Below, piece after piece: positions 54,960-64,000 of a stretch of 64,000 nucleotides of DNA (the first letter of the stretch is position 1; every line of letters begins with the position of its first letter). The DNA lies in IMG/VR virus record IMGVR_UViG_3300024339_000012, positions 25,237-89,236 of that record. One strand, given 5' to 3'. Both the position numbers and the translations under genes were made by a program. The notes beneath the pieces are model-generated. The model had not been told where the DNA came from. It searched no databases and saw only the letters and a program-made list of their open reading frames with translations. The DNA comes from a virus.

Positions 54960-55598
54960 ATGGCAGCAGCAATAGCATTAGGAGTACTCCAAGCAGGTAT
55001 GAGTCTTTATCAGATGTACAAAGCATCTAAAGAAAAAGCTCCTCTCGAACAGGTAAATGATCCTGCCGATGATAGAACTGCAGCGAAATACGAAAGTATA
55101 TTCCGTAAACTTTCCGAAGAGCAATCGTCGAAAATACAACGATTAACAAATAGATCTATCCAATCTAATACAGCTAATCAAATAGCTACTACTAATAAAA
55201 TATTCCGTGATCCGTCAACAAGATTTAGGGCGAGTGTAATGGCATCATTACAGGCAAATGAAGCGAATATAAAGTCTGGTATAACATCAGATAGAACTAA
55301 GCTTGCGTATTTGGAAAAAGCAGCAAGCATGGGCATAAATCAACGCACTTATAATAGGCGCGTATGGAGTGACATGGCTGTTCAGAAGAGTCGTGAACAG
55401 GGCTTGTATAATGAACGTCAAGCTGCATCAGGTGAATTGTTAGGTGCAGGTATCCATAATGTAATGGGATCATTAGACCCTTCAATGCAAACCCCTGAAG
55501 GATACAAAATGTCGATAGAGGCTTATCGTCAAGCGAAAAAAGCTGGTGGTGATGACTTCCCGGACTATAAAGAATGGAAATATAAAAACTTTGGATAA
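54960..55598 (+). CDS. internal virion or tail-hub-like protein
   Basis: 212 residues. Hydrophobic, Ala-rich N-terminal helix (AAAIALGVLQAGMSLYQMYKAS), then long amphipathic helices (AKYESIFRKLSEEQSSKIQRLTNRSIQSNTANQIATTNKIFRDPSTRFRASVMASLQANEANIKSG). Such helical, membrane-active-looking proteins between tail and giant cargo genes resemble T7/P22 ejection proteins. Two bases after the muzzle stop. Function inferred from composition and position. Confidence 0.55.
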   Translation: MAAAIALGVLQAGMSLYQMYKASKEKAPLEQVNDPADDRTAAKYESIFRKLSEEQSSKIQRLTNRSIQSNTANQIATTNKIFRDPSTRFRASVMASLQANEANIKSGITSDRTKLAYLEKAASMGINQRTYNRRVWSDMAVQKSREQGLYNERQAASGELLGAGIHNVMGSLDPSMQTPEGYKMSIEAYRQAKKAGGDDFPDYKEWKYKNFG

Positions 55599-55609
55599 TA
55601 ATATAAGAT

Positions 55610-57115
55610 ATGGCTTTTTTAGATTTTGGCTTCGGAAGAGGCGCAGCACATAAAGTTGATTTCAATGCCCGCTATAACAGGGAAAGACAGACTTATCAGG
55701 ATCAGTTATCTGAAAAGCGTTATAAAGATGAACAGCAACATAGAGAAGAACGCGAAAAGTTAAATGATGATCTTAAGCAAGAACAGATAAATTGGGATCG
55801 CAATTGGCAAATAAAACAAGATGCCAGAGATCAGGCTGAAACATATGTTCCCCCACAATATGCTACATTATACCAGGCAAAGAGAGCTGAATATTCAGAC
55901 CCCTTACTTACTGAAATAGGCGATCTTGAAACGTCACCAGACTTACATACAAGTCCTGAAAAGATAAAACGACTAAATGAGCTACAAAGAAAAGTCATAA
56001 GTATGCCCGGTGAAGAAGGATACCGTAGTGCTGTTGATGACTATGACCAAATGGTAAAAGATCATGATAGCGGTAAAATAGATGATGATGAATTCGAAAA
56101 AGAAGTTGCTGAATGGGAAAAGTACAACAATCAGACTGGGGAGATAACAGAACATTACTCATATATTCCAAAACCTGAATTCGTTGTTACCAATCAAATA
56201 AACTCTTACTTGGAAGGTAATCAAGCTACTGTAACTTATGATGATGATGGAAGAGGTTATTATTCATTCGACCCTGCTACGTTAAGCACAATGTCAAAGA
56301 ACTTCTACAATACTAATCAGAAGGATGTGGATACTCAATTTGCAGGCTTAGGAGCTCCGGGAATGAAGGAATATAATAATGATCCTGAAGCATGGATACG
56401 TTCACTAATGAAAGCAAACTTAGGTGTAGGTAAACAAACTAAACCTAATAAAGTTCCTGCCGTTAAAGATCCTTATTTTACAAAAAATACAACTGATCCA
56501 AATTCACCTTTTATGAAAAACATCGTTCATAACAAAGGTGGTCATGATCCCGGTATTAGAAACTTCATTCCAGTAACTATTGACGGTAACATAAGAAAAT
56601 TACAAAATGCTCAGAAAGTACGCTTTGGTGCAGATGTTGACGGAACTATGAATACTACAGGAAGTTTGAATTTACCTGAAGGAATGAATGTATTCATAAC
56701 AAATCATGGATACACAAATATGGGAGAATGGCAAACTTTTAAAGATGGTCATAAATATGCAAAAGTTCAGATGTACATTAAAGCATCTGATGTCAAATCT
56801 CAAACTGAGCTTAAAGAAAATCCCACTTATTTGCTATTACCTAATACATGGTATAATGATGAAGATATTAATGCTGTCAAAGATGAAATGTCAAAAAATG
56901 GAATACCATATAAAGAACAGAAAAGTGGTTTAACTGATGCAGATACTAAAGAAGTGGCTACTTCAATAGTAGTATTTGAAGGTTGGATACCAATGCAACT
57001 ATCAGATAGTAAGAAACAAGCTGAATATAATAAATCAAGTATAGAATACGATCCTATCAATCCAACTGGTTCAACTGGTAATGCAAATGATCCTGGTAAT
57101 CTTTTTCCACAATAA
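55610..57115 (+). CDS. structural protein, possible cargo/ejection protein
   Basis: 501 residues. The N-terminal ~100 residues form a charged coil (RERQTYQDQLSEKRYKDEQQHREEREKLNDDLKQEQINWDRNWQIKQDARDQAETY), then acidic helical and beta segments and an unordered C-terminus with Gly/Asn/Pro. The gene lies between the small helical protein and the giant protein, like the cargo region of crAss-like phages. No family recognised. Confidence 0.6.
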   Translation: MAFLDFGFGRGAAHKVDFNARYNRERQTYQDQLSEKRYKDEQQHREEREKLNDDLKQEQINWDRNWQIKQDARDQAETYVPPQYATLYQAKRAEYSDPLLTEIGDLETSPDLHTSPEKIKRLNELQRKVISMPGEEGYRSAVDDYDQMVKDHDSGKIDDDEFEKEVAEWEKYNNQTGEITEHYSYIPKPEFVVTNQINSYLEGNQATVTYDDDGRGYYSFDPATLSTMSKNFYNTNQKDVDTQFAGLGAPGMKEYNNDPEAWIRSLMKANLGVGKQTKPNKVPAVKDPYFTKNTTDPNSPFMKNIVHNKGGHDPGIRNFIPVTIDGNIRKLQNAQKVRFGADVDGTMNTTGSLNLPEGMNVFITNHGYTNMGEWQTFKDGHKYAKVQMYIKASDVKSQTELKENPTYLLLPNTWYNDEDINAVKDEMSKNGIPYKEQKSGLTDADTKEVATSIVVFEGWIPMQLSDSKKQAEYNKSSIEYDPINPTGSTGNANDPGNLFPQ

Positions 57116-57130
57116 CAATAATCAATAGCC

Positions 57131-60100
57131 ATGGCTGACGAAAAAAAAAAGTATTCAGTTTCTGAATTCGCAGAAATAATAAGGAATAAATATACCGGTG
57201 CTTATGATGACAAGTCAGACGAAGACTTAGTGGGTGCTTGGCTCAAGAAATATCCCACATATGCCGATTCAATAAGTGACAGTAGATCTATACCTAAAGT
57301 AGAAGAATCTAAAAGGGCTCAATCGCAAAGACCATTTACAAGAGATAATGGTATTGATGAAAATGGAAAAACAAGTGAGTCAAGTCATAAGATGGCCACA
57401 GAAATCTATGACGGTAAATGGTATTCATTTCCTACTATATTTCCCAAAGAAGGTAATACTGGAAGTCGTGATCCTAAAGATTGGATCGATTACAAAAAAG
57501 ACCATGATGGTGCATATCAAGAAGCCAAGAAACGTGGTGAGGTATTCGGCTTTGGTGATGATAAAGAAAAGGCTCTTAAGTTCGGCGAAGGTTCTTGGAA
57601 ACCTAAAGAATCTGAAGTATCTGAGGAATCTAAAGAACCAGACAAGAAAGGCTACGAAACCATATCTATTAATGGCTCTCCAGTTGATGTTAGAAGAAAT
57701 GACGACGGTGAGGTAATTGCCAAACACCCAAAAGCCCAACAATGGAAACCTATCTCAGAATGGGAAGAAAGTAATCCAGACTTTTGGAAGAAAGCTGTAA
57801 AAGCTTATACTGATAAAATAAATCAACCTGTCCAAACAATAAAAGATAAAAGAGTTTCAGACTATCAGTTTAAACGAAAAATATTAACAGATGAAATAGA
57901 TCAGATAAATCTATTATTGATTAGATTACGCAAAGAAAGGCCTAAACCAATGTATGCTGATGAAAGAGGTGGAAAAAGTATTCAGAAACTTGATGACGCA
58001 ATAAAAGCTCTTGAAATATATGATGAACAATACAAAGATGCTGGTAAATTAATATCATATACCGAGAAAGTACAGAAAGATTATTCTACATATGTTCCAA
58101 CAGGTCAGGAAAAAGATATTATTAATACTTCTAAAGCTGCATTTAAACAAAATGAAATTCATGTAGCTGATTTATATTTAAGCTCTTCTCAGAATAAAGA
58201 ATGGGTATTAAAAACAAAAGAAGAAGAATTAGATAAGCAAATAAAAGATTTAAATTCTCTAAATGTTTCTGATGAAGAAAAAGAATCTCACAAAAAGAAA
58301 CTTGATGATTTAAATACAAAAAAGACTCGTACAAGTTTTGAATTAGCTAAACATTTAAAAGCTTCTAATGATGATGGTATAGAACGTATAAAAGAATTAA
58401 GAGTACAGATTGACAATGAAGAAGATCCTGATAAGATTGAAGAGCTTGAAAATGAAATAAGAATACAGCAAGGTTTAAGTGATGCATTCTTTAAAGCTAA
58501 AGGTGATGTTGATAAATATCAGAAAGAAGCTACAAAACAAGCTATCAATAATAATAGTGATGAAATTGTTTCTATGCTTGATGCTATTCCGGCAAACGCA
58601 ACAGAAGAAGAAGCTCTTAATATCTATTTTCAAGCATTACTTTCTGAGCAACAAGATTTGTTAGAAGAAACAAATACAGGAACAGCTATTGGAAATTATA
58701 TGTCAATTTTTGCAGATATTTTCGTACCAAGAAAAGCATATGAAAGACTAGCCGAAATAACACCAATAATACGCTCAATAGCTCCTATAGTGACTTTAAA
58801 TAAACTTCCTGACAGATTAGCTGATACAGATGAAAAAGCTCTTACAGGTAATTGGATTGAAAAAGCTGTAGAGAATGTAGGTAAAGGATTTGGTGTTACA
58901 GTTAAAGAAGCTATGAAAGCTTTTCTACCAGCAACAGCAATGGGTGATGATCATACAACAACTAAGAATGAAGCAGAAGCATTGTCACAAACTATTGAAA
59001 AGCTAGGTTTAAAAGATGCTGTAAATTTAGTTCCACAAGAAGTACTTGAAGACAGAGATTCATTTGATAGATGGACTGCAGGTTGGTTAGGTGAGAAAAC
59101 AGGTCCGACCATGGCTATTATGCTTCCTATGATGGTTGGTTCTATGGCATACACAAAACTTGCAAGACTATCTAAACCTCTTAGAGCTTTAGATAAAATA
59201 GCTAAAACAGGCAAAGTAACTAAAGGTGCTTTTGCTGCAACCAAAGCTACTAAATTAGGTAGGTTTGGTCAGAAGGCAGGCAAAAGTTTAGTTAGAGGTG
59301 GTGCAAAAGCAATCAAAACAGGTTTCCAATATGAAACTGGTGGTATAATATTCTCTGGTAATGAATTAATTGCTGACGAAGCTGATTTCTTATCAGGATT
59401 CTTAGGTACAGTTGGCGAAGGTGGAGTAATGGTTATTCCTATAATGCTCTCTAAAGTATTTGGAAAGAATCTTAGACCGTTTATGGAACTTGCTGCAAGA
59501 TTCGCTAAGAAAGTAGCAAGACCTATCGGTGGTGGTATAGGTGAGAGTAGTGAAGAATTCTTACAATCAACATGGCAGATATATAGAGATAGCGATACTG
59601 CAAAACAATTTGAAGAGCAATGGTTACAACAATTTGGTGATCGTACAGAACGCTTTGACTTTTTTGCTCATACATTTATGATGGGTATGGCTTTCAGAGG
59701 TGCAGCACAATTTGGTGAAATGATGGCTGATGCATCTGCTAAAACATATTTCGGACTATCCAAAGAAGAGAAAAAACAAGCTGATGAATTCGTAAAGAAA
59801 TATATTCAGGACTATGAAAAACAGCAGCGTAAAGAATTTATAGGATATACTGCAGAATTTGATGATGATAACTTATCAATACTTCATGAAGATGCTAAGG
59901 CATGGGTTGAGGATGCTAAAAAAGGTAAGAATAAATCAGAAATAAAAGAAGCTGAGGAAGCCCTAAAAGGTTATGAAGCTGAACTGAAACGCAGAAAAAT
60001 AAGAGATGAACATTCTCAGGTAAAAGCCAATATAGAATTTCTTGAAGCTACAAAGGCACAGCAACTACAAAATAAAAGTGTACTTAAATTAAAGACCAAA

Positions 60101-63100
60101 GCCGAGCGTAAGAAAGCAGCACTGATAGATCTTGCAATTAAGAATATTGATGAACAGCTCGTCGATCTGAATGAGAAGATGGATAAGGCCAGAATCGAAG
60201 AGGCAAAGGCTACATTACCTGTTGTCGAATTTGAAAAGGTTAATCTTCAGAAGAAAATTAGTGAGCTTACTCCTGAAGAGATTGAAGATTACGAAAGTGC
60301 TAAAGAATACTATGAGTTTTCAAAAGTAATAGACAATCCTGAAATTCTTGAAAAAGCTAAAAAGGAACTGATTGCTACTAAGAAACAGAAGCTTATTAAT
60401 CATGTCTATTCTCTTGAGTTAAGGGATAAGGAAAGTAATAAAATTATTGAAGATGATGTTGCTAAACAGGAAGAAGTTAAAGCTCAAAAAGTCATTTCAG
60501 ATAATCATCGCGAGCAGTCACTTGTAGAGGAACACATTCACAATTTAGAAAACAAACTTGAAGAACAAAATAGATTACCAAACCCAAGCGAAAGCATTGT
60601 TAAGAAACTTGAGGGAGAAATATCTGATTCAAAGACAGAACTTGAATTACTTTCTGAACAGGAAAAAGAACTTACTAAGAAACAGGAAAAAGTCACCCCA
60701 AAGAAAAAGGTAACTATTCCTGAAAAGGAAACACTTAAAGCTGAAATTTCTATCAATGTACTTGAGGCTGACGAAGCCATTGACAATGGTGAGAAATTAA
60801 GTCAAAAACAAATTGACCAGGCTTATAACGATGCCTTTGATGAAATTGATAGGCTCGATAAGGAAAAGGGTAATGAGGCCCAGATAGCAGAACTATATAC
60901 ATTCATTGATAAATTAGAAAAATATGGCACAGAAAACAAAGTCCAACCAAAAGAAACGCCTACCCTTGAGAGTGAGGTTAAAACTAAGGAAACTACCGAA
61001 GGAAAAACAGTTTCAACTGCTCGCGAAACATGGAAATCAAAGAAATCCCAGCGAATAAAAGATGAACATCTAAAGTTTAGCGACTTTGATGGTGGTTATG
61101 TTATTTCTGAAGGGAAATTAGGAAATGTAAACAAGGATAACAAAGGTAACTATACCGTTAATTTCAATGATGGAAGTAAACAGGCTGTAGCAAAAGGTGA
61201 AAGATTAGTATCTAAGAAAATGTATCCTGTAAGGGGTGAAATACATATCCATGATAATGACATGGTTTCTTTTGGAGATTCACCTTTTAAATGGAAATTA
61301 ACCGGCATTGGTAAAGGTACTATTCCTGAATCAATGAAACTCAAAAATGATACTGAGGAAATCGAGGTAACAGATCCTGCATTAGTAGAACCAATCGTCA
61401 GAAATAAACTTGAAACAGAGGTTGTAGAAAATGGTAATGTTGAGCAACTTGAACTTGAACTTGATTTTGAATTAAAAAAAGAGGAAGAGAAAAAAGAGAA
61501 AAAGGAAAAACCTCAAGTTGAGATTAAATCCAAGAAACCTGAAGATGTAAAAGAATCTACTGATAAGTCAGGTTATGTTTCCATAATGCCAAAGGCTCAT
61601 AAAGAAGTTACCAGAACCACAGGTGGTGGTGGAGCATCAGCTGCTGTAACAAGTAATTTAATATCTGAGAAGCCACAGGTTGGTGATGTTCTTGAGATTA
61701 GAATAGCAGACAATCCATCTGGTGTAAAACAATTCATTACCGGTAAAGTATATAAGCACTTCATCAATATATTTAAGAACGGCAAACAAGTCGGTGGCAT
61801 TAAATATGAATCAAAAGAAGAAGCTGCATACCTTAAGGCTATAAGTGAAGGAAAACAGCCCAAGGCACTCATAACATCAGTTAATGATAAAAGTCTCTCA
61901 TTTGAGCTTGTTGTACCCAAGACTGGGGCAAAACCTACTGCTACTGAAGATGTGTTTGAAAGTTTCAAGTCGAAGAAGCCAAAAGAAAGCGCACAGGATC
62001 TCATTGACGATGTTTTTATTAAGATTGACGAAATTAATAAAGACAGAAAAGCCAATCCTAATCCTAAAGAATTTGAACTATTCAACAGTACTTCAGGTAC
62101 TCTTAAATACTTATGGAATCTTGTTAAAAATAATGGGTCTACAACCTATAAAGGTCGTGGTGCACAGAACTTACTAAATACTCTTGAAAAATCTAAAGAC
62201 CCGGTTATTGCCGAGATAGTAAGATTATTAAAGCCAAATTTAGGTCGATTAGAAAATATAATATTTAATGGTCAGGCTCTTGGATCGAAGGCAAATAGTC
62301 AGAGAATCCAAATAGGAAAGTTAGATTCAAACAACCAATTCAATGCTGTTTTTATACATGAGCTATTTCATTCTGCTGTAGGATATAAAATAGAACAGCT
62401 TTCTAAAGGTGTAGGAACGGCTCAGGAGCTTGCAAATTACGAACAGTTAAAGGAACTGTTTGAATTCACTAAAGAAAAAGCAATAGAAGAAGGTCAAGAC
62501 TTTTACGCACTAAAAGATGTTCATGAATTTATAAGTGAATTATTCACGAATAAGGAATTCTTTAACTGGGCCAATAATACCCAGTACAATAATAAATCTG
62601 TCATTGATCAGGTTATAGACCTGCTTGCAAAACTATTCGGTTTAAAGTCCGGAAGTATTGCCCATAATGGTTTTGAGTTGGCATTTAAAATTGCTGATAC
62701 CAAAACAGATTATCAAAGCAGTTCAGTATTAGCAAACGAAGCAGCTGCAGATAAAATACTTCAGGACAAAGTAAGGTTTGTCGTAGAAAATGAAGAGTTC
62801 TACATTAACAACTTTGCTGAATTACTACATGGCTTATATCATAGTGATAAATATGACGTTCCTCCATCGCCTACATCATTGATCATTGATTTGAAAGAGG
62901 TGTTATATGCACATGAGAAATATGGTGAAGCAATTAGATTATCACATATTGTTGATGCGAATCGTCAGCAATTAATCAAGATAGCCAAGCTTTTCAAAGA
63001 TGATAAAGAATTCCTTGAATATGAAAGCGAAATAGAGCAAACATTCCAAAGCAGTTCAGCACAGCGAATGAGTTCACAGCGTAAAGCTTTTCTACCATTG

Positions 63101-64000
63101 TTTGATCAGATGAAAGAAGAGGGCGTTTCCTCTCCTGAAAGAAAGATTTACAACATATCTCATTTGCCTGGTGCAGAAAAAGCATTTAAGAATGAAAAAA
63201 CATTAAAAGCTTTCTTAAAAAGACTTGCAAAAGATGAGCCAGTTCTTGCCGGCATACTCAATGATGAAAATCTAATTAGTAAGAATAATTTACTAAGTTT
63301 GTTCAACTTTTCATCTAACACATGGTTAATACCAAGTATATCAATAAAGAGGAATAAAAAAGGTGTTCCAAGAATAATTAACATAAGTCAAAAAGAGAGT
63401 GTTACCGAGAGTATTAACACCATTAAAAAGACAATAAATAACTTTACATATGAAGACTCGAAAACCACAGCCGCTGCCATCAACAAAATGTACAACGACT
63501 ATTTCCAAGGGCCAGATTCAAAAGCCTCCAAAATTCGCAATGATACACCTGAGAAACAACAAAGAGCTAAACTCGACAGTCTCTATAACGAATTCCTAAC
63601 GAAATTAACAGGTTTAGACTGGTCAGGTTATCTGAACAGTCCAAGTACTGAAGAAGAATACGCAAGCGGTAAAATCGACAAACCGAATATCATTAAGTAC
63701 ATGAAAATCGGTGCCAACAGATTTGTTGGTTTTGCAGACTCCAAGAAAAAAGCGAGAGACTATTTCATCACTACCCCTAAGAATGTACAGTCTGAATCCA
63801 ATGTTGTTAAGTTAGTCAATACAGCAAAAGGAACAGATAATATCTCATTCAGATTTAGGAGTGTAGATAATACTATGGAAAGCAGTCTTGAACAGTCTTC
63901 CAACTTTTTACGTTCACTTCATTCTGCAGGTAATAGCATTGATCATGCTGAATATAAAAACAATGGTGTAACTCAACATCTTGCTAAAAATCCTCTTAAT
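57131..64000 (+). CDS. giant virion protein with HExxH protease site (partial at 3' end)
   Basis: At least 2290 residues; the frame stays open to the window end. Residues ~70-160 contain 'MATEIYDGKWYSFPTIFPKEGN...DWIDYKKDHDGAYQEAKKRGEVFGFGDDKEKALKFGEG', a short module found at the start of large phage virion proteins. Then follow long coiled helices, hydrophobic segments near ~656-672 and ~763-775 that could insert in the host membrane, and a Lys/Glu-rich helical region. A zinc-protease site H1743-E-L-F-H1747 (VFIHELFHSAVG) with a likely third ligand E1799 in 'VHEFISELFTN' fits zincin domains of phage polyvalent proteins. It is probably ejected with the DNA. Further domains lie beyond the window. 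Confidence 0.75.
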   Translation, partial: MADEKKKYSVSEFAEIIRNKYTGAYDDKSDEDLVGAWLKKYPTYADSISDSRSIPKVEESKRAQSQRPFTRDNGIDENGKTSESSHKMATEIYDGKWYSFPTIFPKEGNTGSRDPKDWIDYKKDHDGAYQEAKKRGEVFGFGDDKEKALKFGEGSWKPKESEVSEESKEPDKKGYETISINGSPVDVRRNDDGEVIAKHPKAQQWKPISEWEESNPDFWKKAVKAYTDKINQPVQTIKDKRVSDYQFKRKILTDEIDQINLLLIRLRKERPKPMYADERGGKSIQKLDDAIKALEIYDEQYKDAGKLISYTEKVQKDYSTYVPTGQEKDIINTSKAAFKQNEIHVADLYLSSSQNKEWVLKTKEEELDKQIKDLNSLNVSDEEKESHKKKLDDLNTKKTRTSFELAKHLKASNDDGIERIKELRVQIDNEEDPDKIEELENEIRIQQGLSDAFFKAKGDVDKYQKEATKQAINNNSDEIVSMLDAIPANATEEEALNIYFQALLSEQQDLLEETNTGTAIGNYMSIFADIFVPRKAYERLAEITPIIRSIAPIVTLNKLPDRLADTDEKALTGNWIEKAVENVGKGFGVTVKEAMKAFLPATAMGDDHTTTKNEAEALSQTIEKLGLKDAVNLVPQEVLEDRDSFDRWTAGWLGEKTGPTMAIMLPMMVGSMAYTKLARLSKPLRALDKIAKTGKVTKGAFAATKATKLGRFGQKAGKSLVRGGAKAIKTGFQYETGGIIFSGNELIADEADFLSGFLGTVGEGGVMVIPIMLSKVFGKNLRPFMELAARFAKKVARPIGGGIGESSEEFLQSTWQIYRDSDTAKQFEEQWLQQFGDRTERFDFFAHTFMMGMAFRGAAQFGEMMADASAKTYFGLSKEEKKQADEFVKKYIQDYEKQQRKEFIGYTAEFDDDNLSILHEDAKAWVEDAKKGKNKSEIKEAEEALKGYEAELKRRKIRDEHSQVKANIEFLEATKAQQLQNKSVLKLKTKAERKKAALIDLAIKNIDEQLVDLNEKMDKARIEEAKATLPVVEFEKVNLQKKISELTPEEIEDYESAKEYYEFSKVIDNPEILEKAKKELIATKKQKLINHVYSLELRDKESNKIIEDDVAKQEEVKAQKVISDNHREQSLVEEHIHNLENKLEEQNRLPNPSESIVKKLEGEISDSKTELELLSEQEKELTKKQEKVTPKKKVTIPEKETLKAEISINVLEADEAIDNGEKLSQKQIDQAYNDAFDEIDRLDKEKGNEAQIAELYTFIDKLEKYGTENKVQPKETPTLESEVKTKETTEGKTVSTARETWKSKKSQRIKDEHLKFSDFDGGYVISEGKLGNVNKDNKGNYTVNFNDGSKQAVAKGERLVSKKMYPVRGEIHIHDNDMVSFGDSPFKWKLTGIGKGTIPESMKLKNDTEEIEVTDPALVEPIVRNKLETEVVENGNVEQLELELDFELKKEEEKKEKKEKPQVEIKSKKPEDVKESTDKSGYVSIMPKAHKEVTRTTGGGGASAAVTSNLISEKPQVGDVLEIRIADNPSGVKQFITGKVYKHFINIFKNGKQVGGIKYESKEEAAYLKAISEGKQPKALITSVNDKSLSFELVVPKTGAKPTATEDVFESFKSKKPKESAQDLIDDVFIKIDEINKDRKANPNPKEFELFNSTSGTLKYLWNLVKNNGSTTYKGRGAQNLLNTLEKSKDPVIAEIVRLLKPNLGRLENIIFNGQALGSKANSQRIQIGKLDSNNQFNAVFIHELFHSAVGYKIEQLSKGVGTAQELANYEQLKELFEFTKEKAIEEGQDFYALKDVHEFISELFTNKEFFNWANNTQYNNKSVIDQVIDLLAKLFGLKSGSIAHNGFELAFKIADTKTDYQSSSVLANEAAADKILQDKVRFVVENEEFYINNFAELLHGLYHSDKYDVPPSPTSLIIDLKEVLYAHEKYGEAIRLSHIVDANRQQLIKIAKLFKDDKEFLEYESEIEQTFQSSSAQRMSSQRKAFLPLFDQMKEEGVSSPERKIYNISHLPGAEKAFKNEKTLKAFLKRLAKDEPVLAGILNDENLISKNNLLSLFNFSSNTWLIPSISIKRNKKGVPRIINISQKESVTESINTIKKTINNFTYEDSKTTAAAINKMYNDYFQGPDSKASKIRNDTPEKQQRAKLDSLYNEFLTKLTGLDWSGYLNSPSTEEEYASGKIDKPNIIKYMKIGANRFVGFADSKKKARDYFITTPKNVQSESNVVKLVNTAKGTDNISFRFRSVDNTMESSLEQSSNFLRSLHSAGNSIDHAEYKNNGVTQHLAKNPLN

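Noticed and set aside
1-64000. Stop codon reassignment (TAG to Gln or TGA to Trp), known in some crAss-like phages
   Set aside because: TAA, TAG and TGA all end well-defined genes here (for example TAG at 4258 and 7537, TGA at 1456), and no conserved gene is interrupted by in-frame TAG or TGA.
1-64000. Temperate phage or prophage
   Set aside because: No integrase, excisionase, CI-like repressor or attachment site was found; the window covers only part of the genome, so this is not final.

Overview
The window is 64 kb of an AT-rich tailed-phage genome, most likely a crAss-like (Crassvirales-type) podovirus of a Bacteroidetes host. The host guess rests on repeated TAnnTTTG promoter -7 boxes, the near absence of Shine-Dalgarno sequences and a Bacteroidetes-type protein complement. 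The phage-group guess rests on the late gene order (terminase, portal, acidic scaffold-like protein, major capsid, connectors, IHF-like protein, tail tubular protein, giant stabilisation/'muzzle' protein, giant virion protein) and a T7-gp4-like primase-helicase. TAA, TAG and TGA all end genes, so the standard bacterial code applies. No integrase, repressor, rRNA, convincing tRNA or CRISPR array is seen.

Layout. 1-3.2 kb (+): end of a structural gene, then a lysis-type block of small membrane proteins, a DUF5675 protein and two overlapping spanin-like genes. 3.2-7.5 kb (+): an unknown 347-aa protein and a sugar/methyl module (GT2-TPR glycosyltransferase and two SAM methyltransferases). 7.8-31.5 kb (mostly -): the early/replication arm. 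It starts with small accessory proteins, then a GroES-like protein, uracil-DNA glycosylase, NinB-like protein, SSB-like protein, Sak4/RecA-like ATPase, HU/IHF-like protein, primase-helicase, winged-helix protein and SF2 helicase. Next comes a PRTRC operon (ubiquitin-like, E1-like and E2-like proteins), a DUF932-like protein, and small genes including a RadC/JAB protein, a zinc-finger protein, a YkgJ-type cysteine cluster protein and a DUF1064 nuclease. One RepL-like gene at 28.1 kb runs the other way. 29.8-30.05 kb holds a gene-free AT-rich plus alternating purine-pyrimidine tract that could be the replication origin.

31.6-64 kb (+): transcription diverges at about 31.5 kb. The first plus-strand genes form a short array resembling integron gene cassettes: four small genes separated by attC-like TAACGG elements. 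The last of them is a DUF2829/Tad2 protein, the family that counters the Thoeris defence. Then come a winged-helix protein, two unknown proteins and a PD-(D/E)XK nuclease, a promoter followed closely by a terminator (35.6-35.7 kb), and the virion operon, which runs off the right end inside a protein of at least 2290 residues with an HExxH protease site.

The most unusual features are the nearly complete PRTRC operon on a phage, the cassette-like array carrying Tad2, a T-rich leader element (TTATTTTT-N-TTTTTAAC) repeated in front of more than ten early genes and often fused to a hairpin containing the previous stop codon, and two or three structured RNA candidates in the gene-free stretches.
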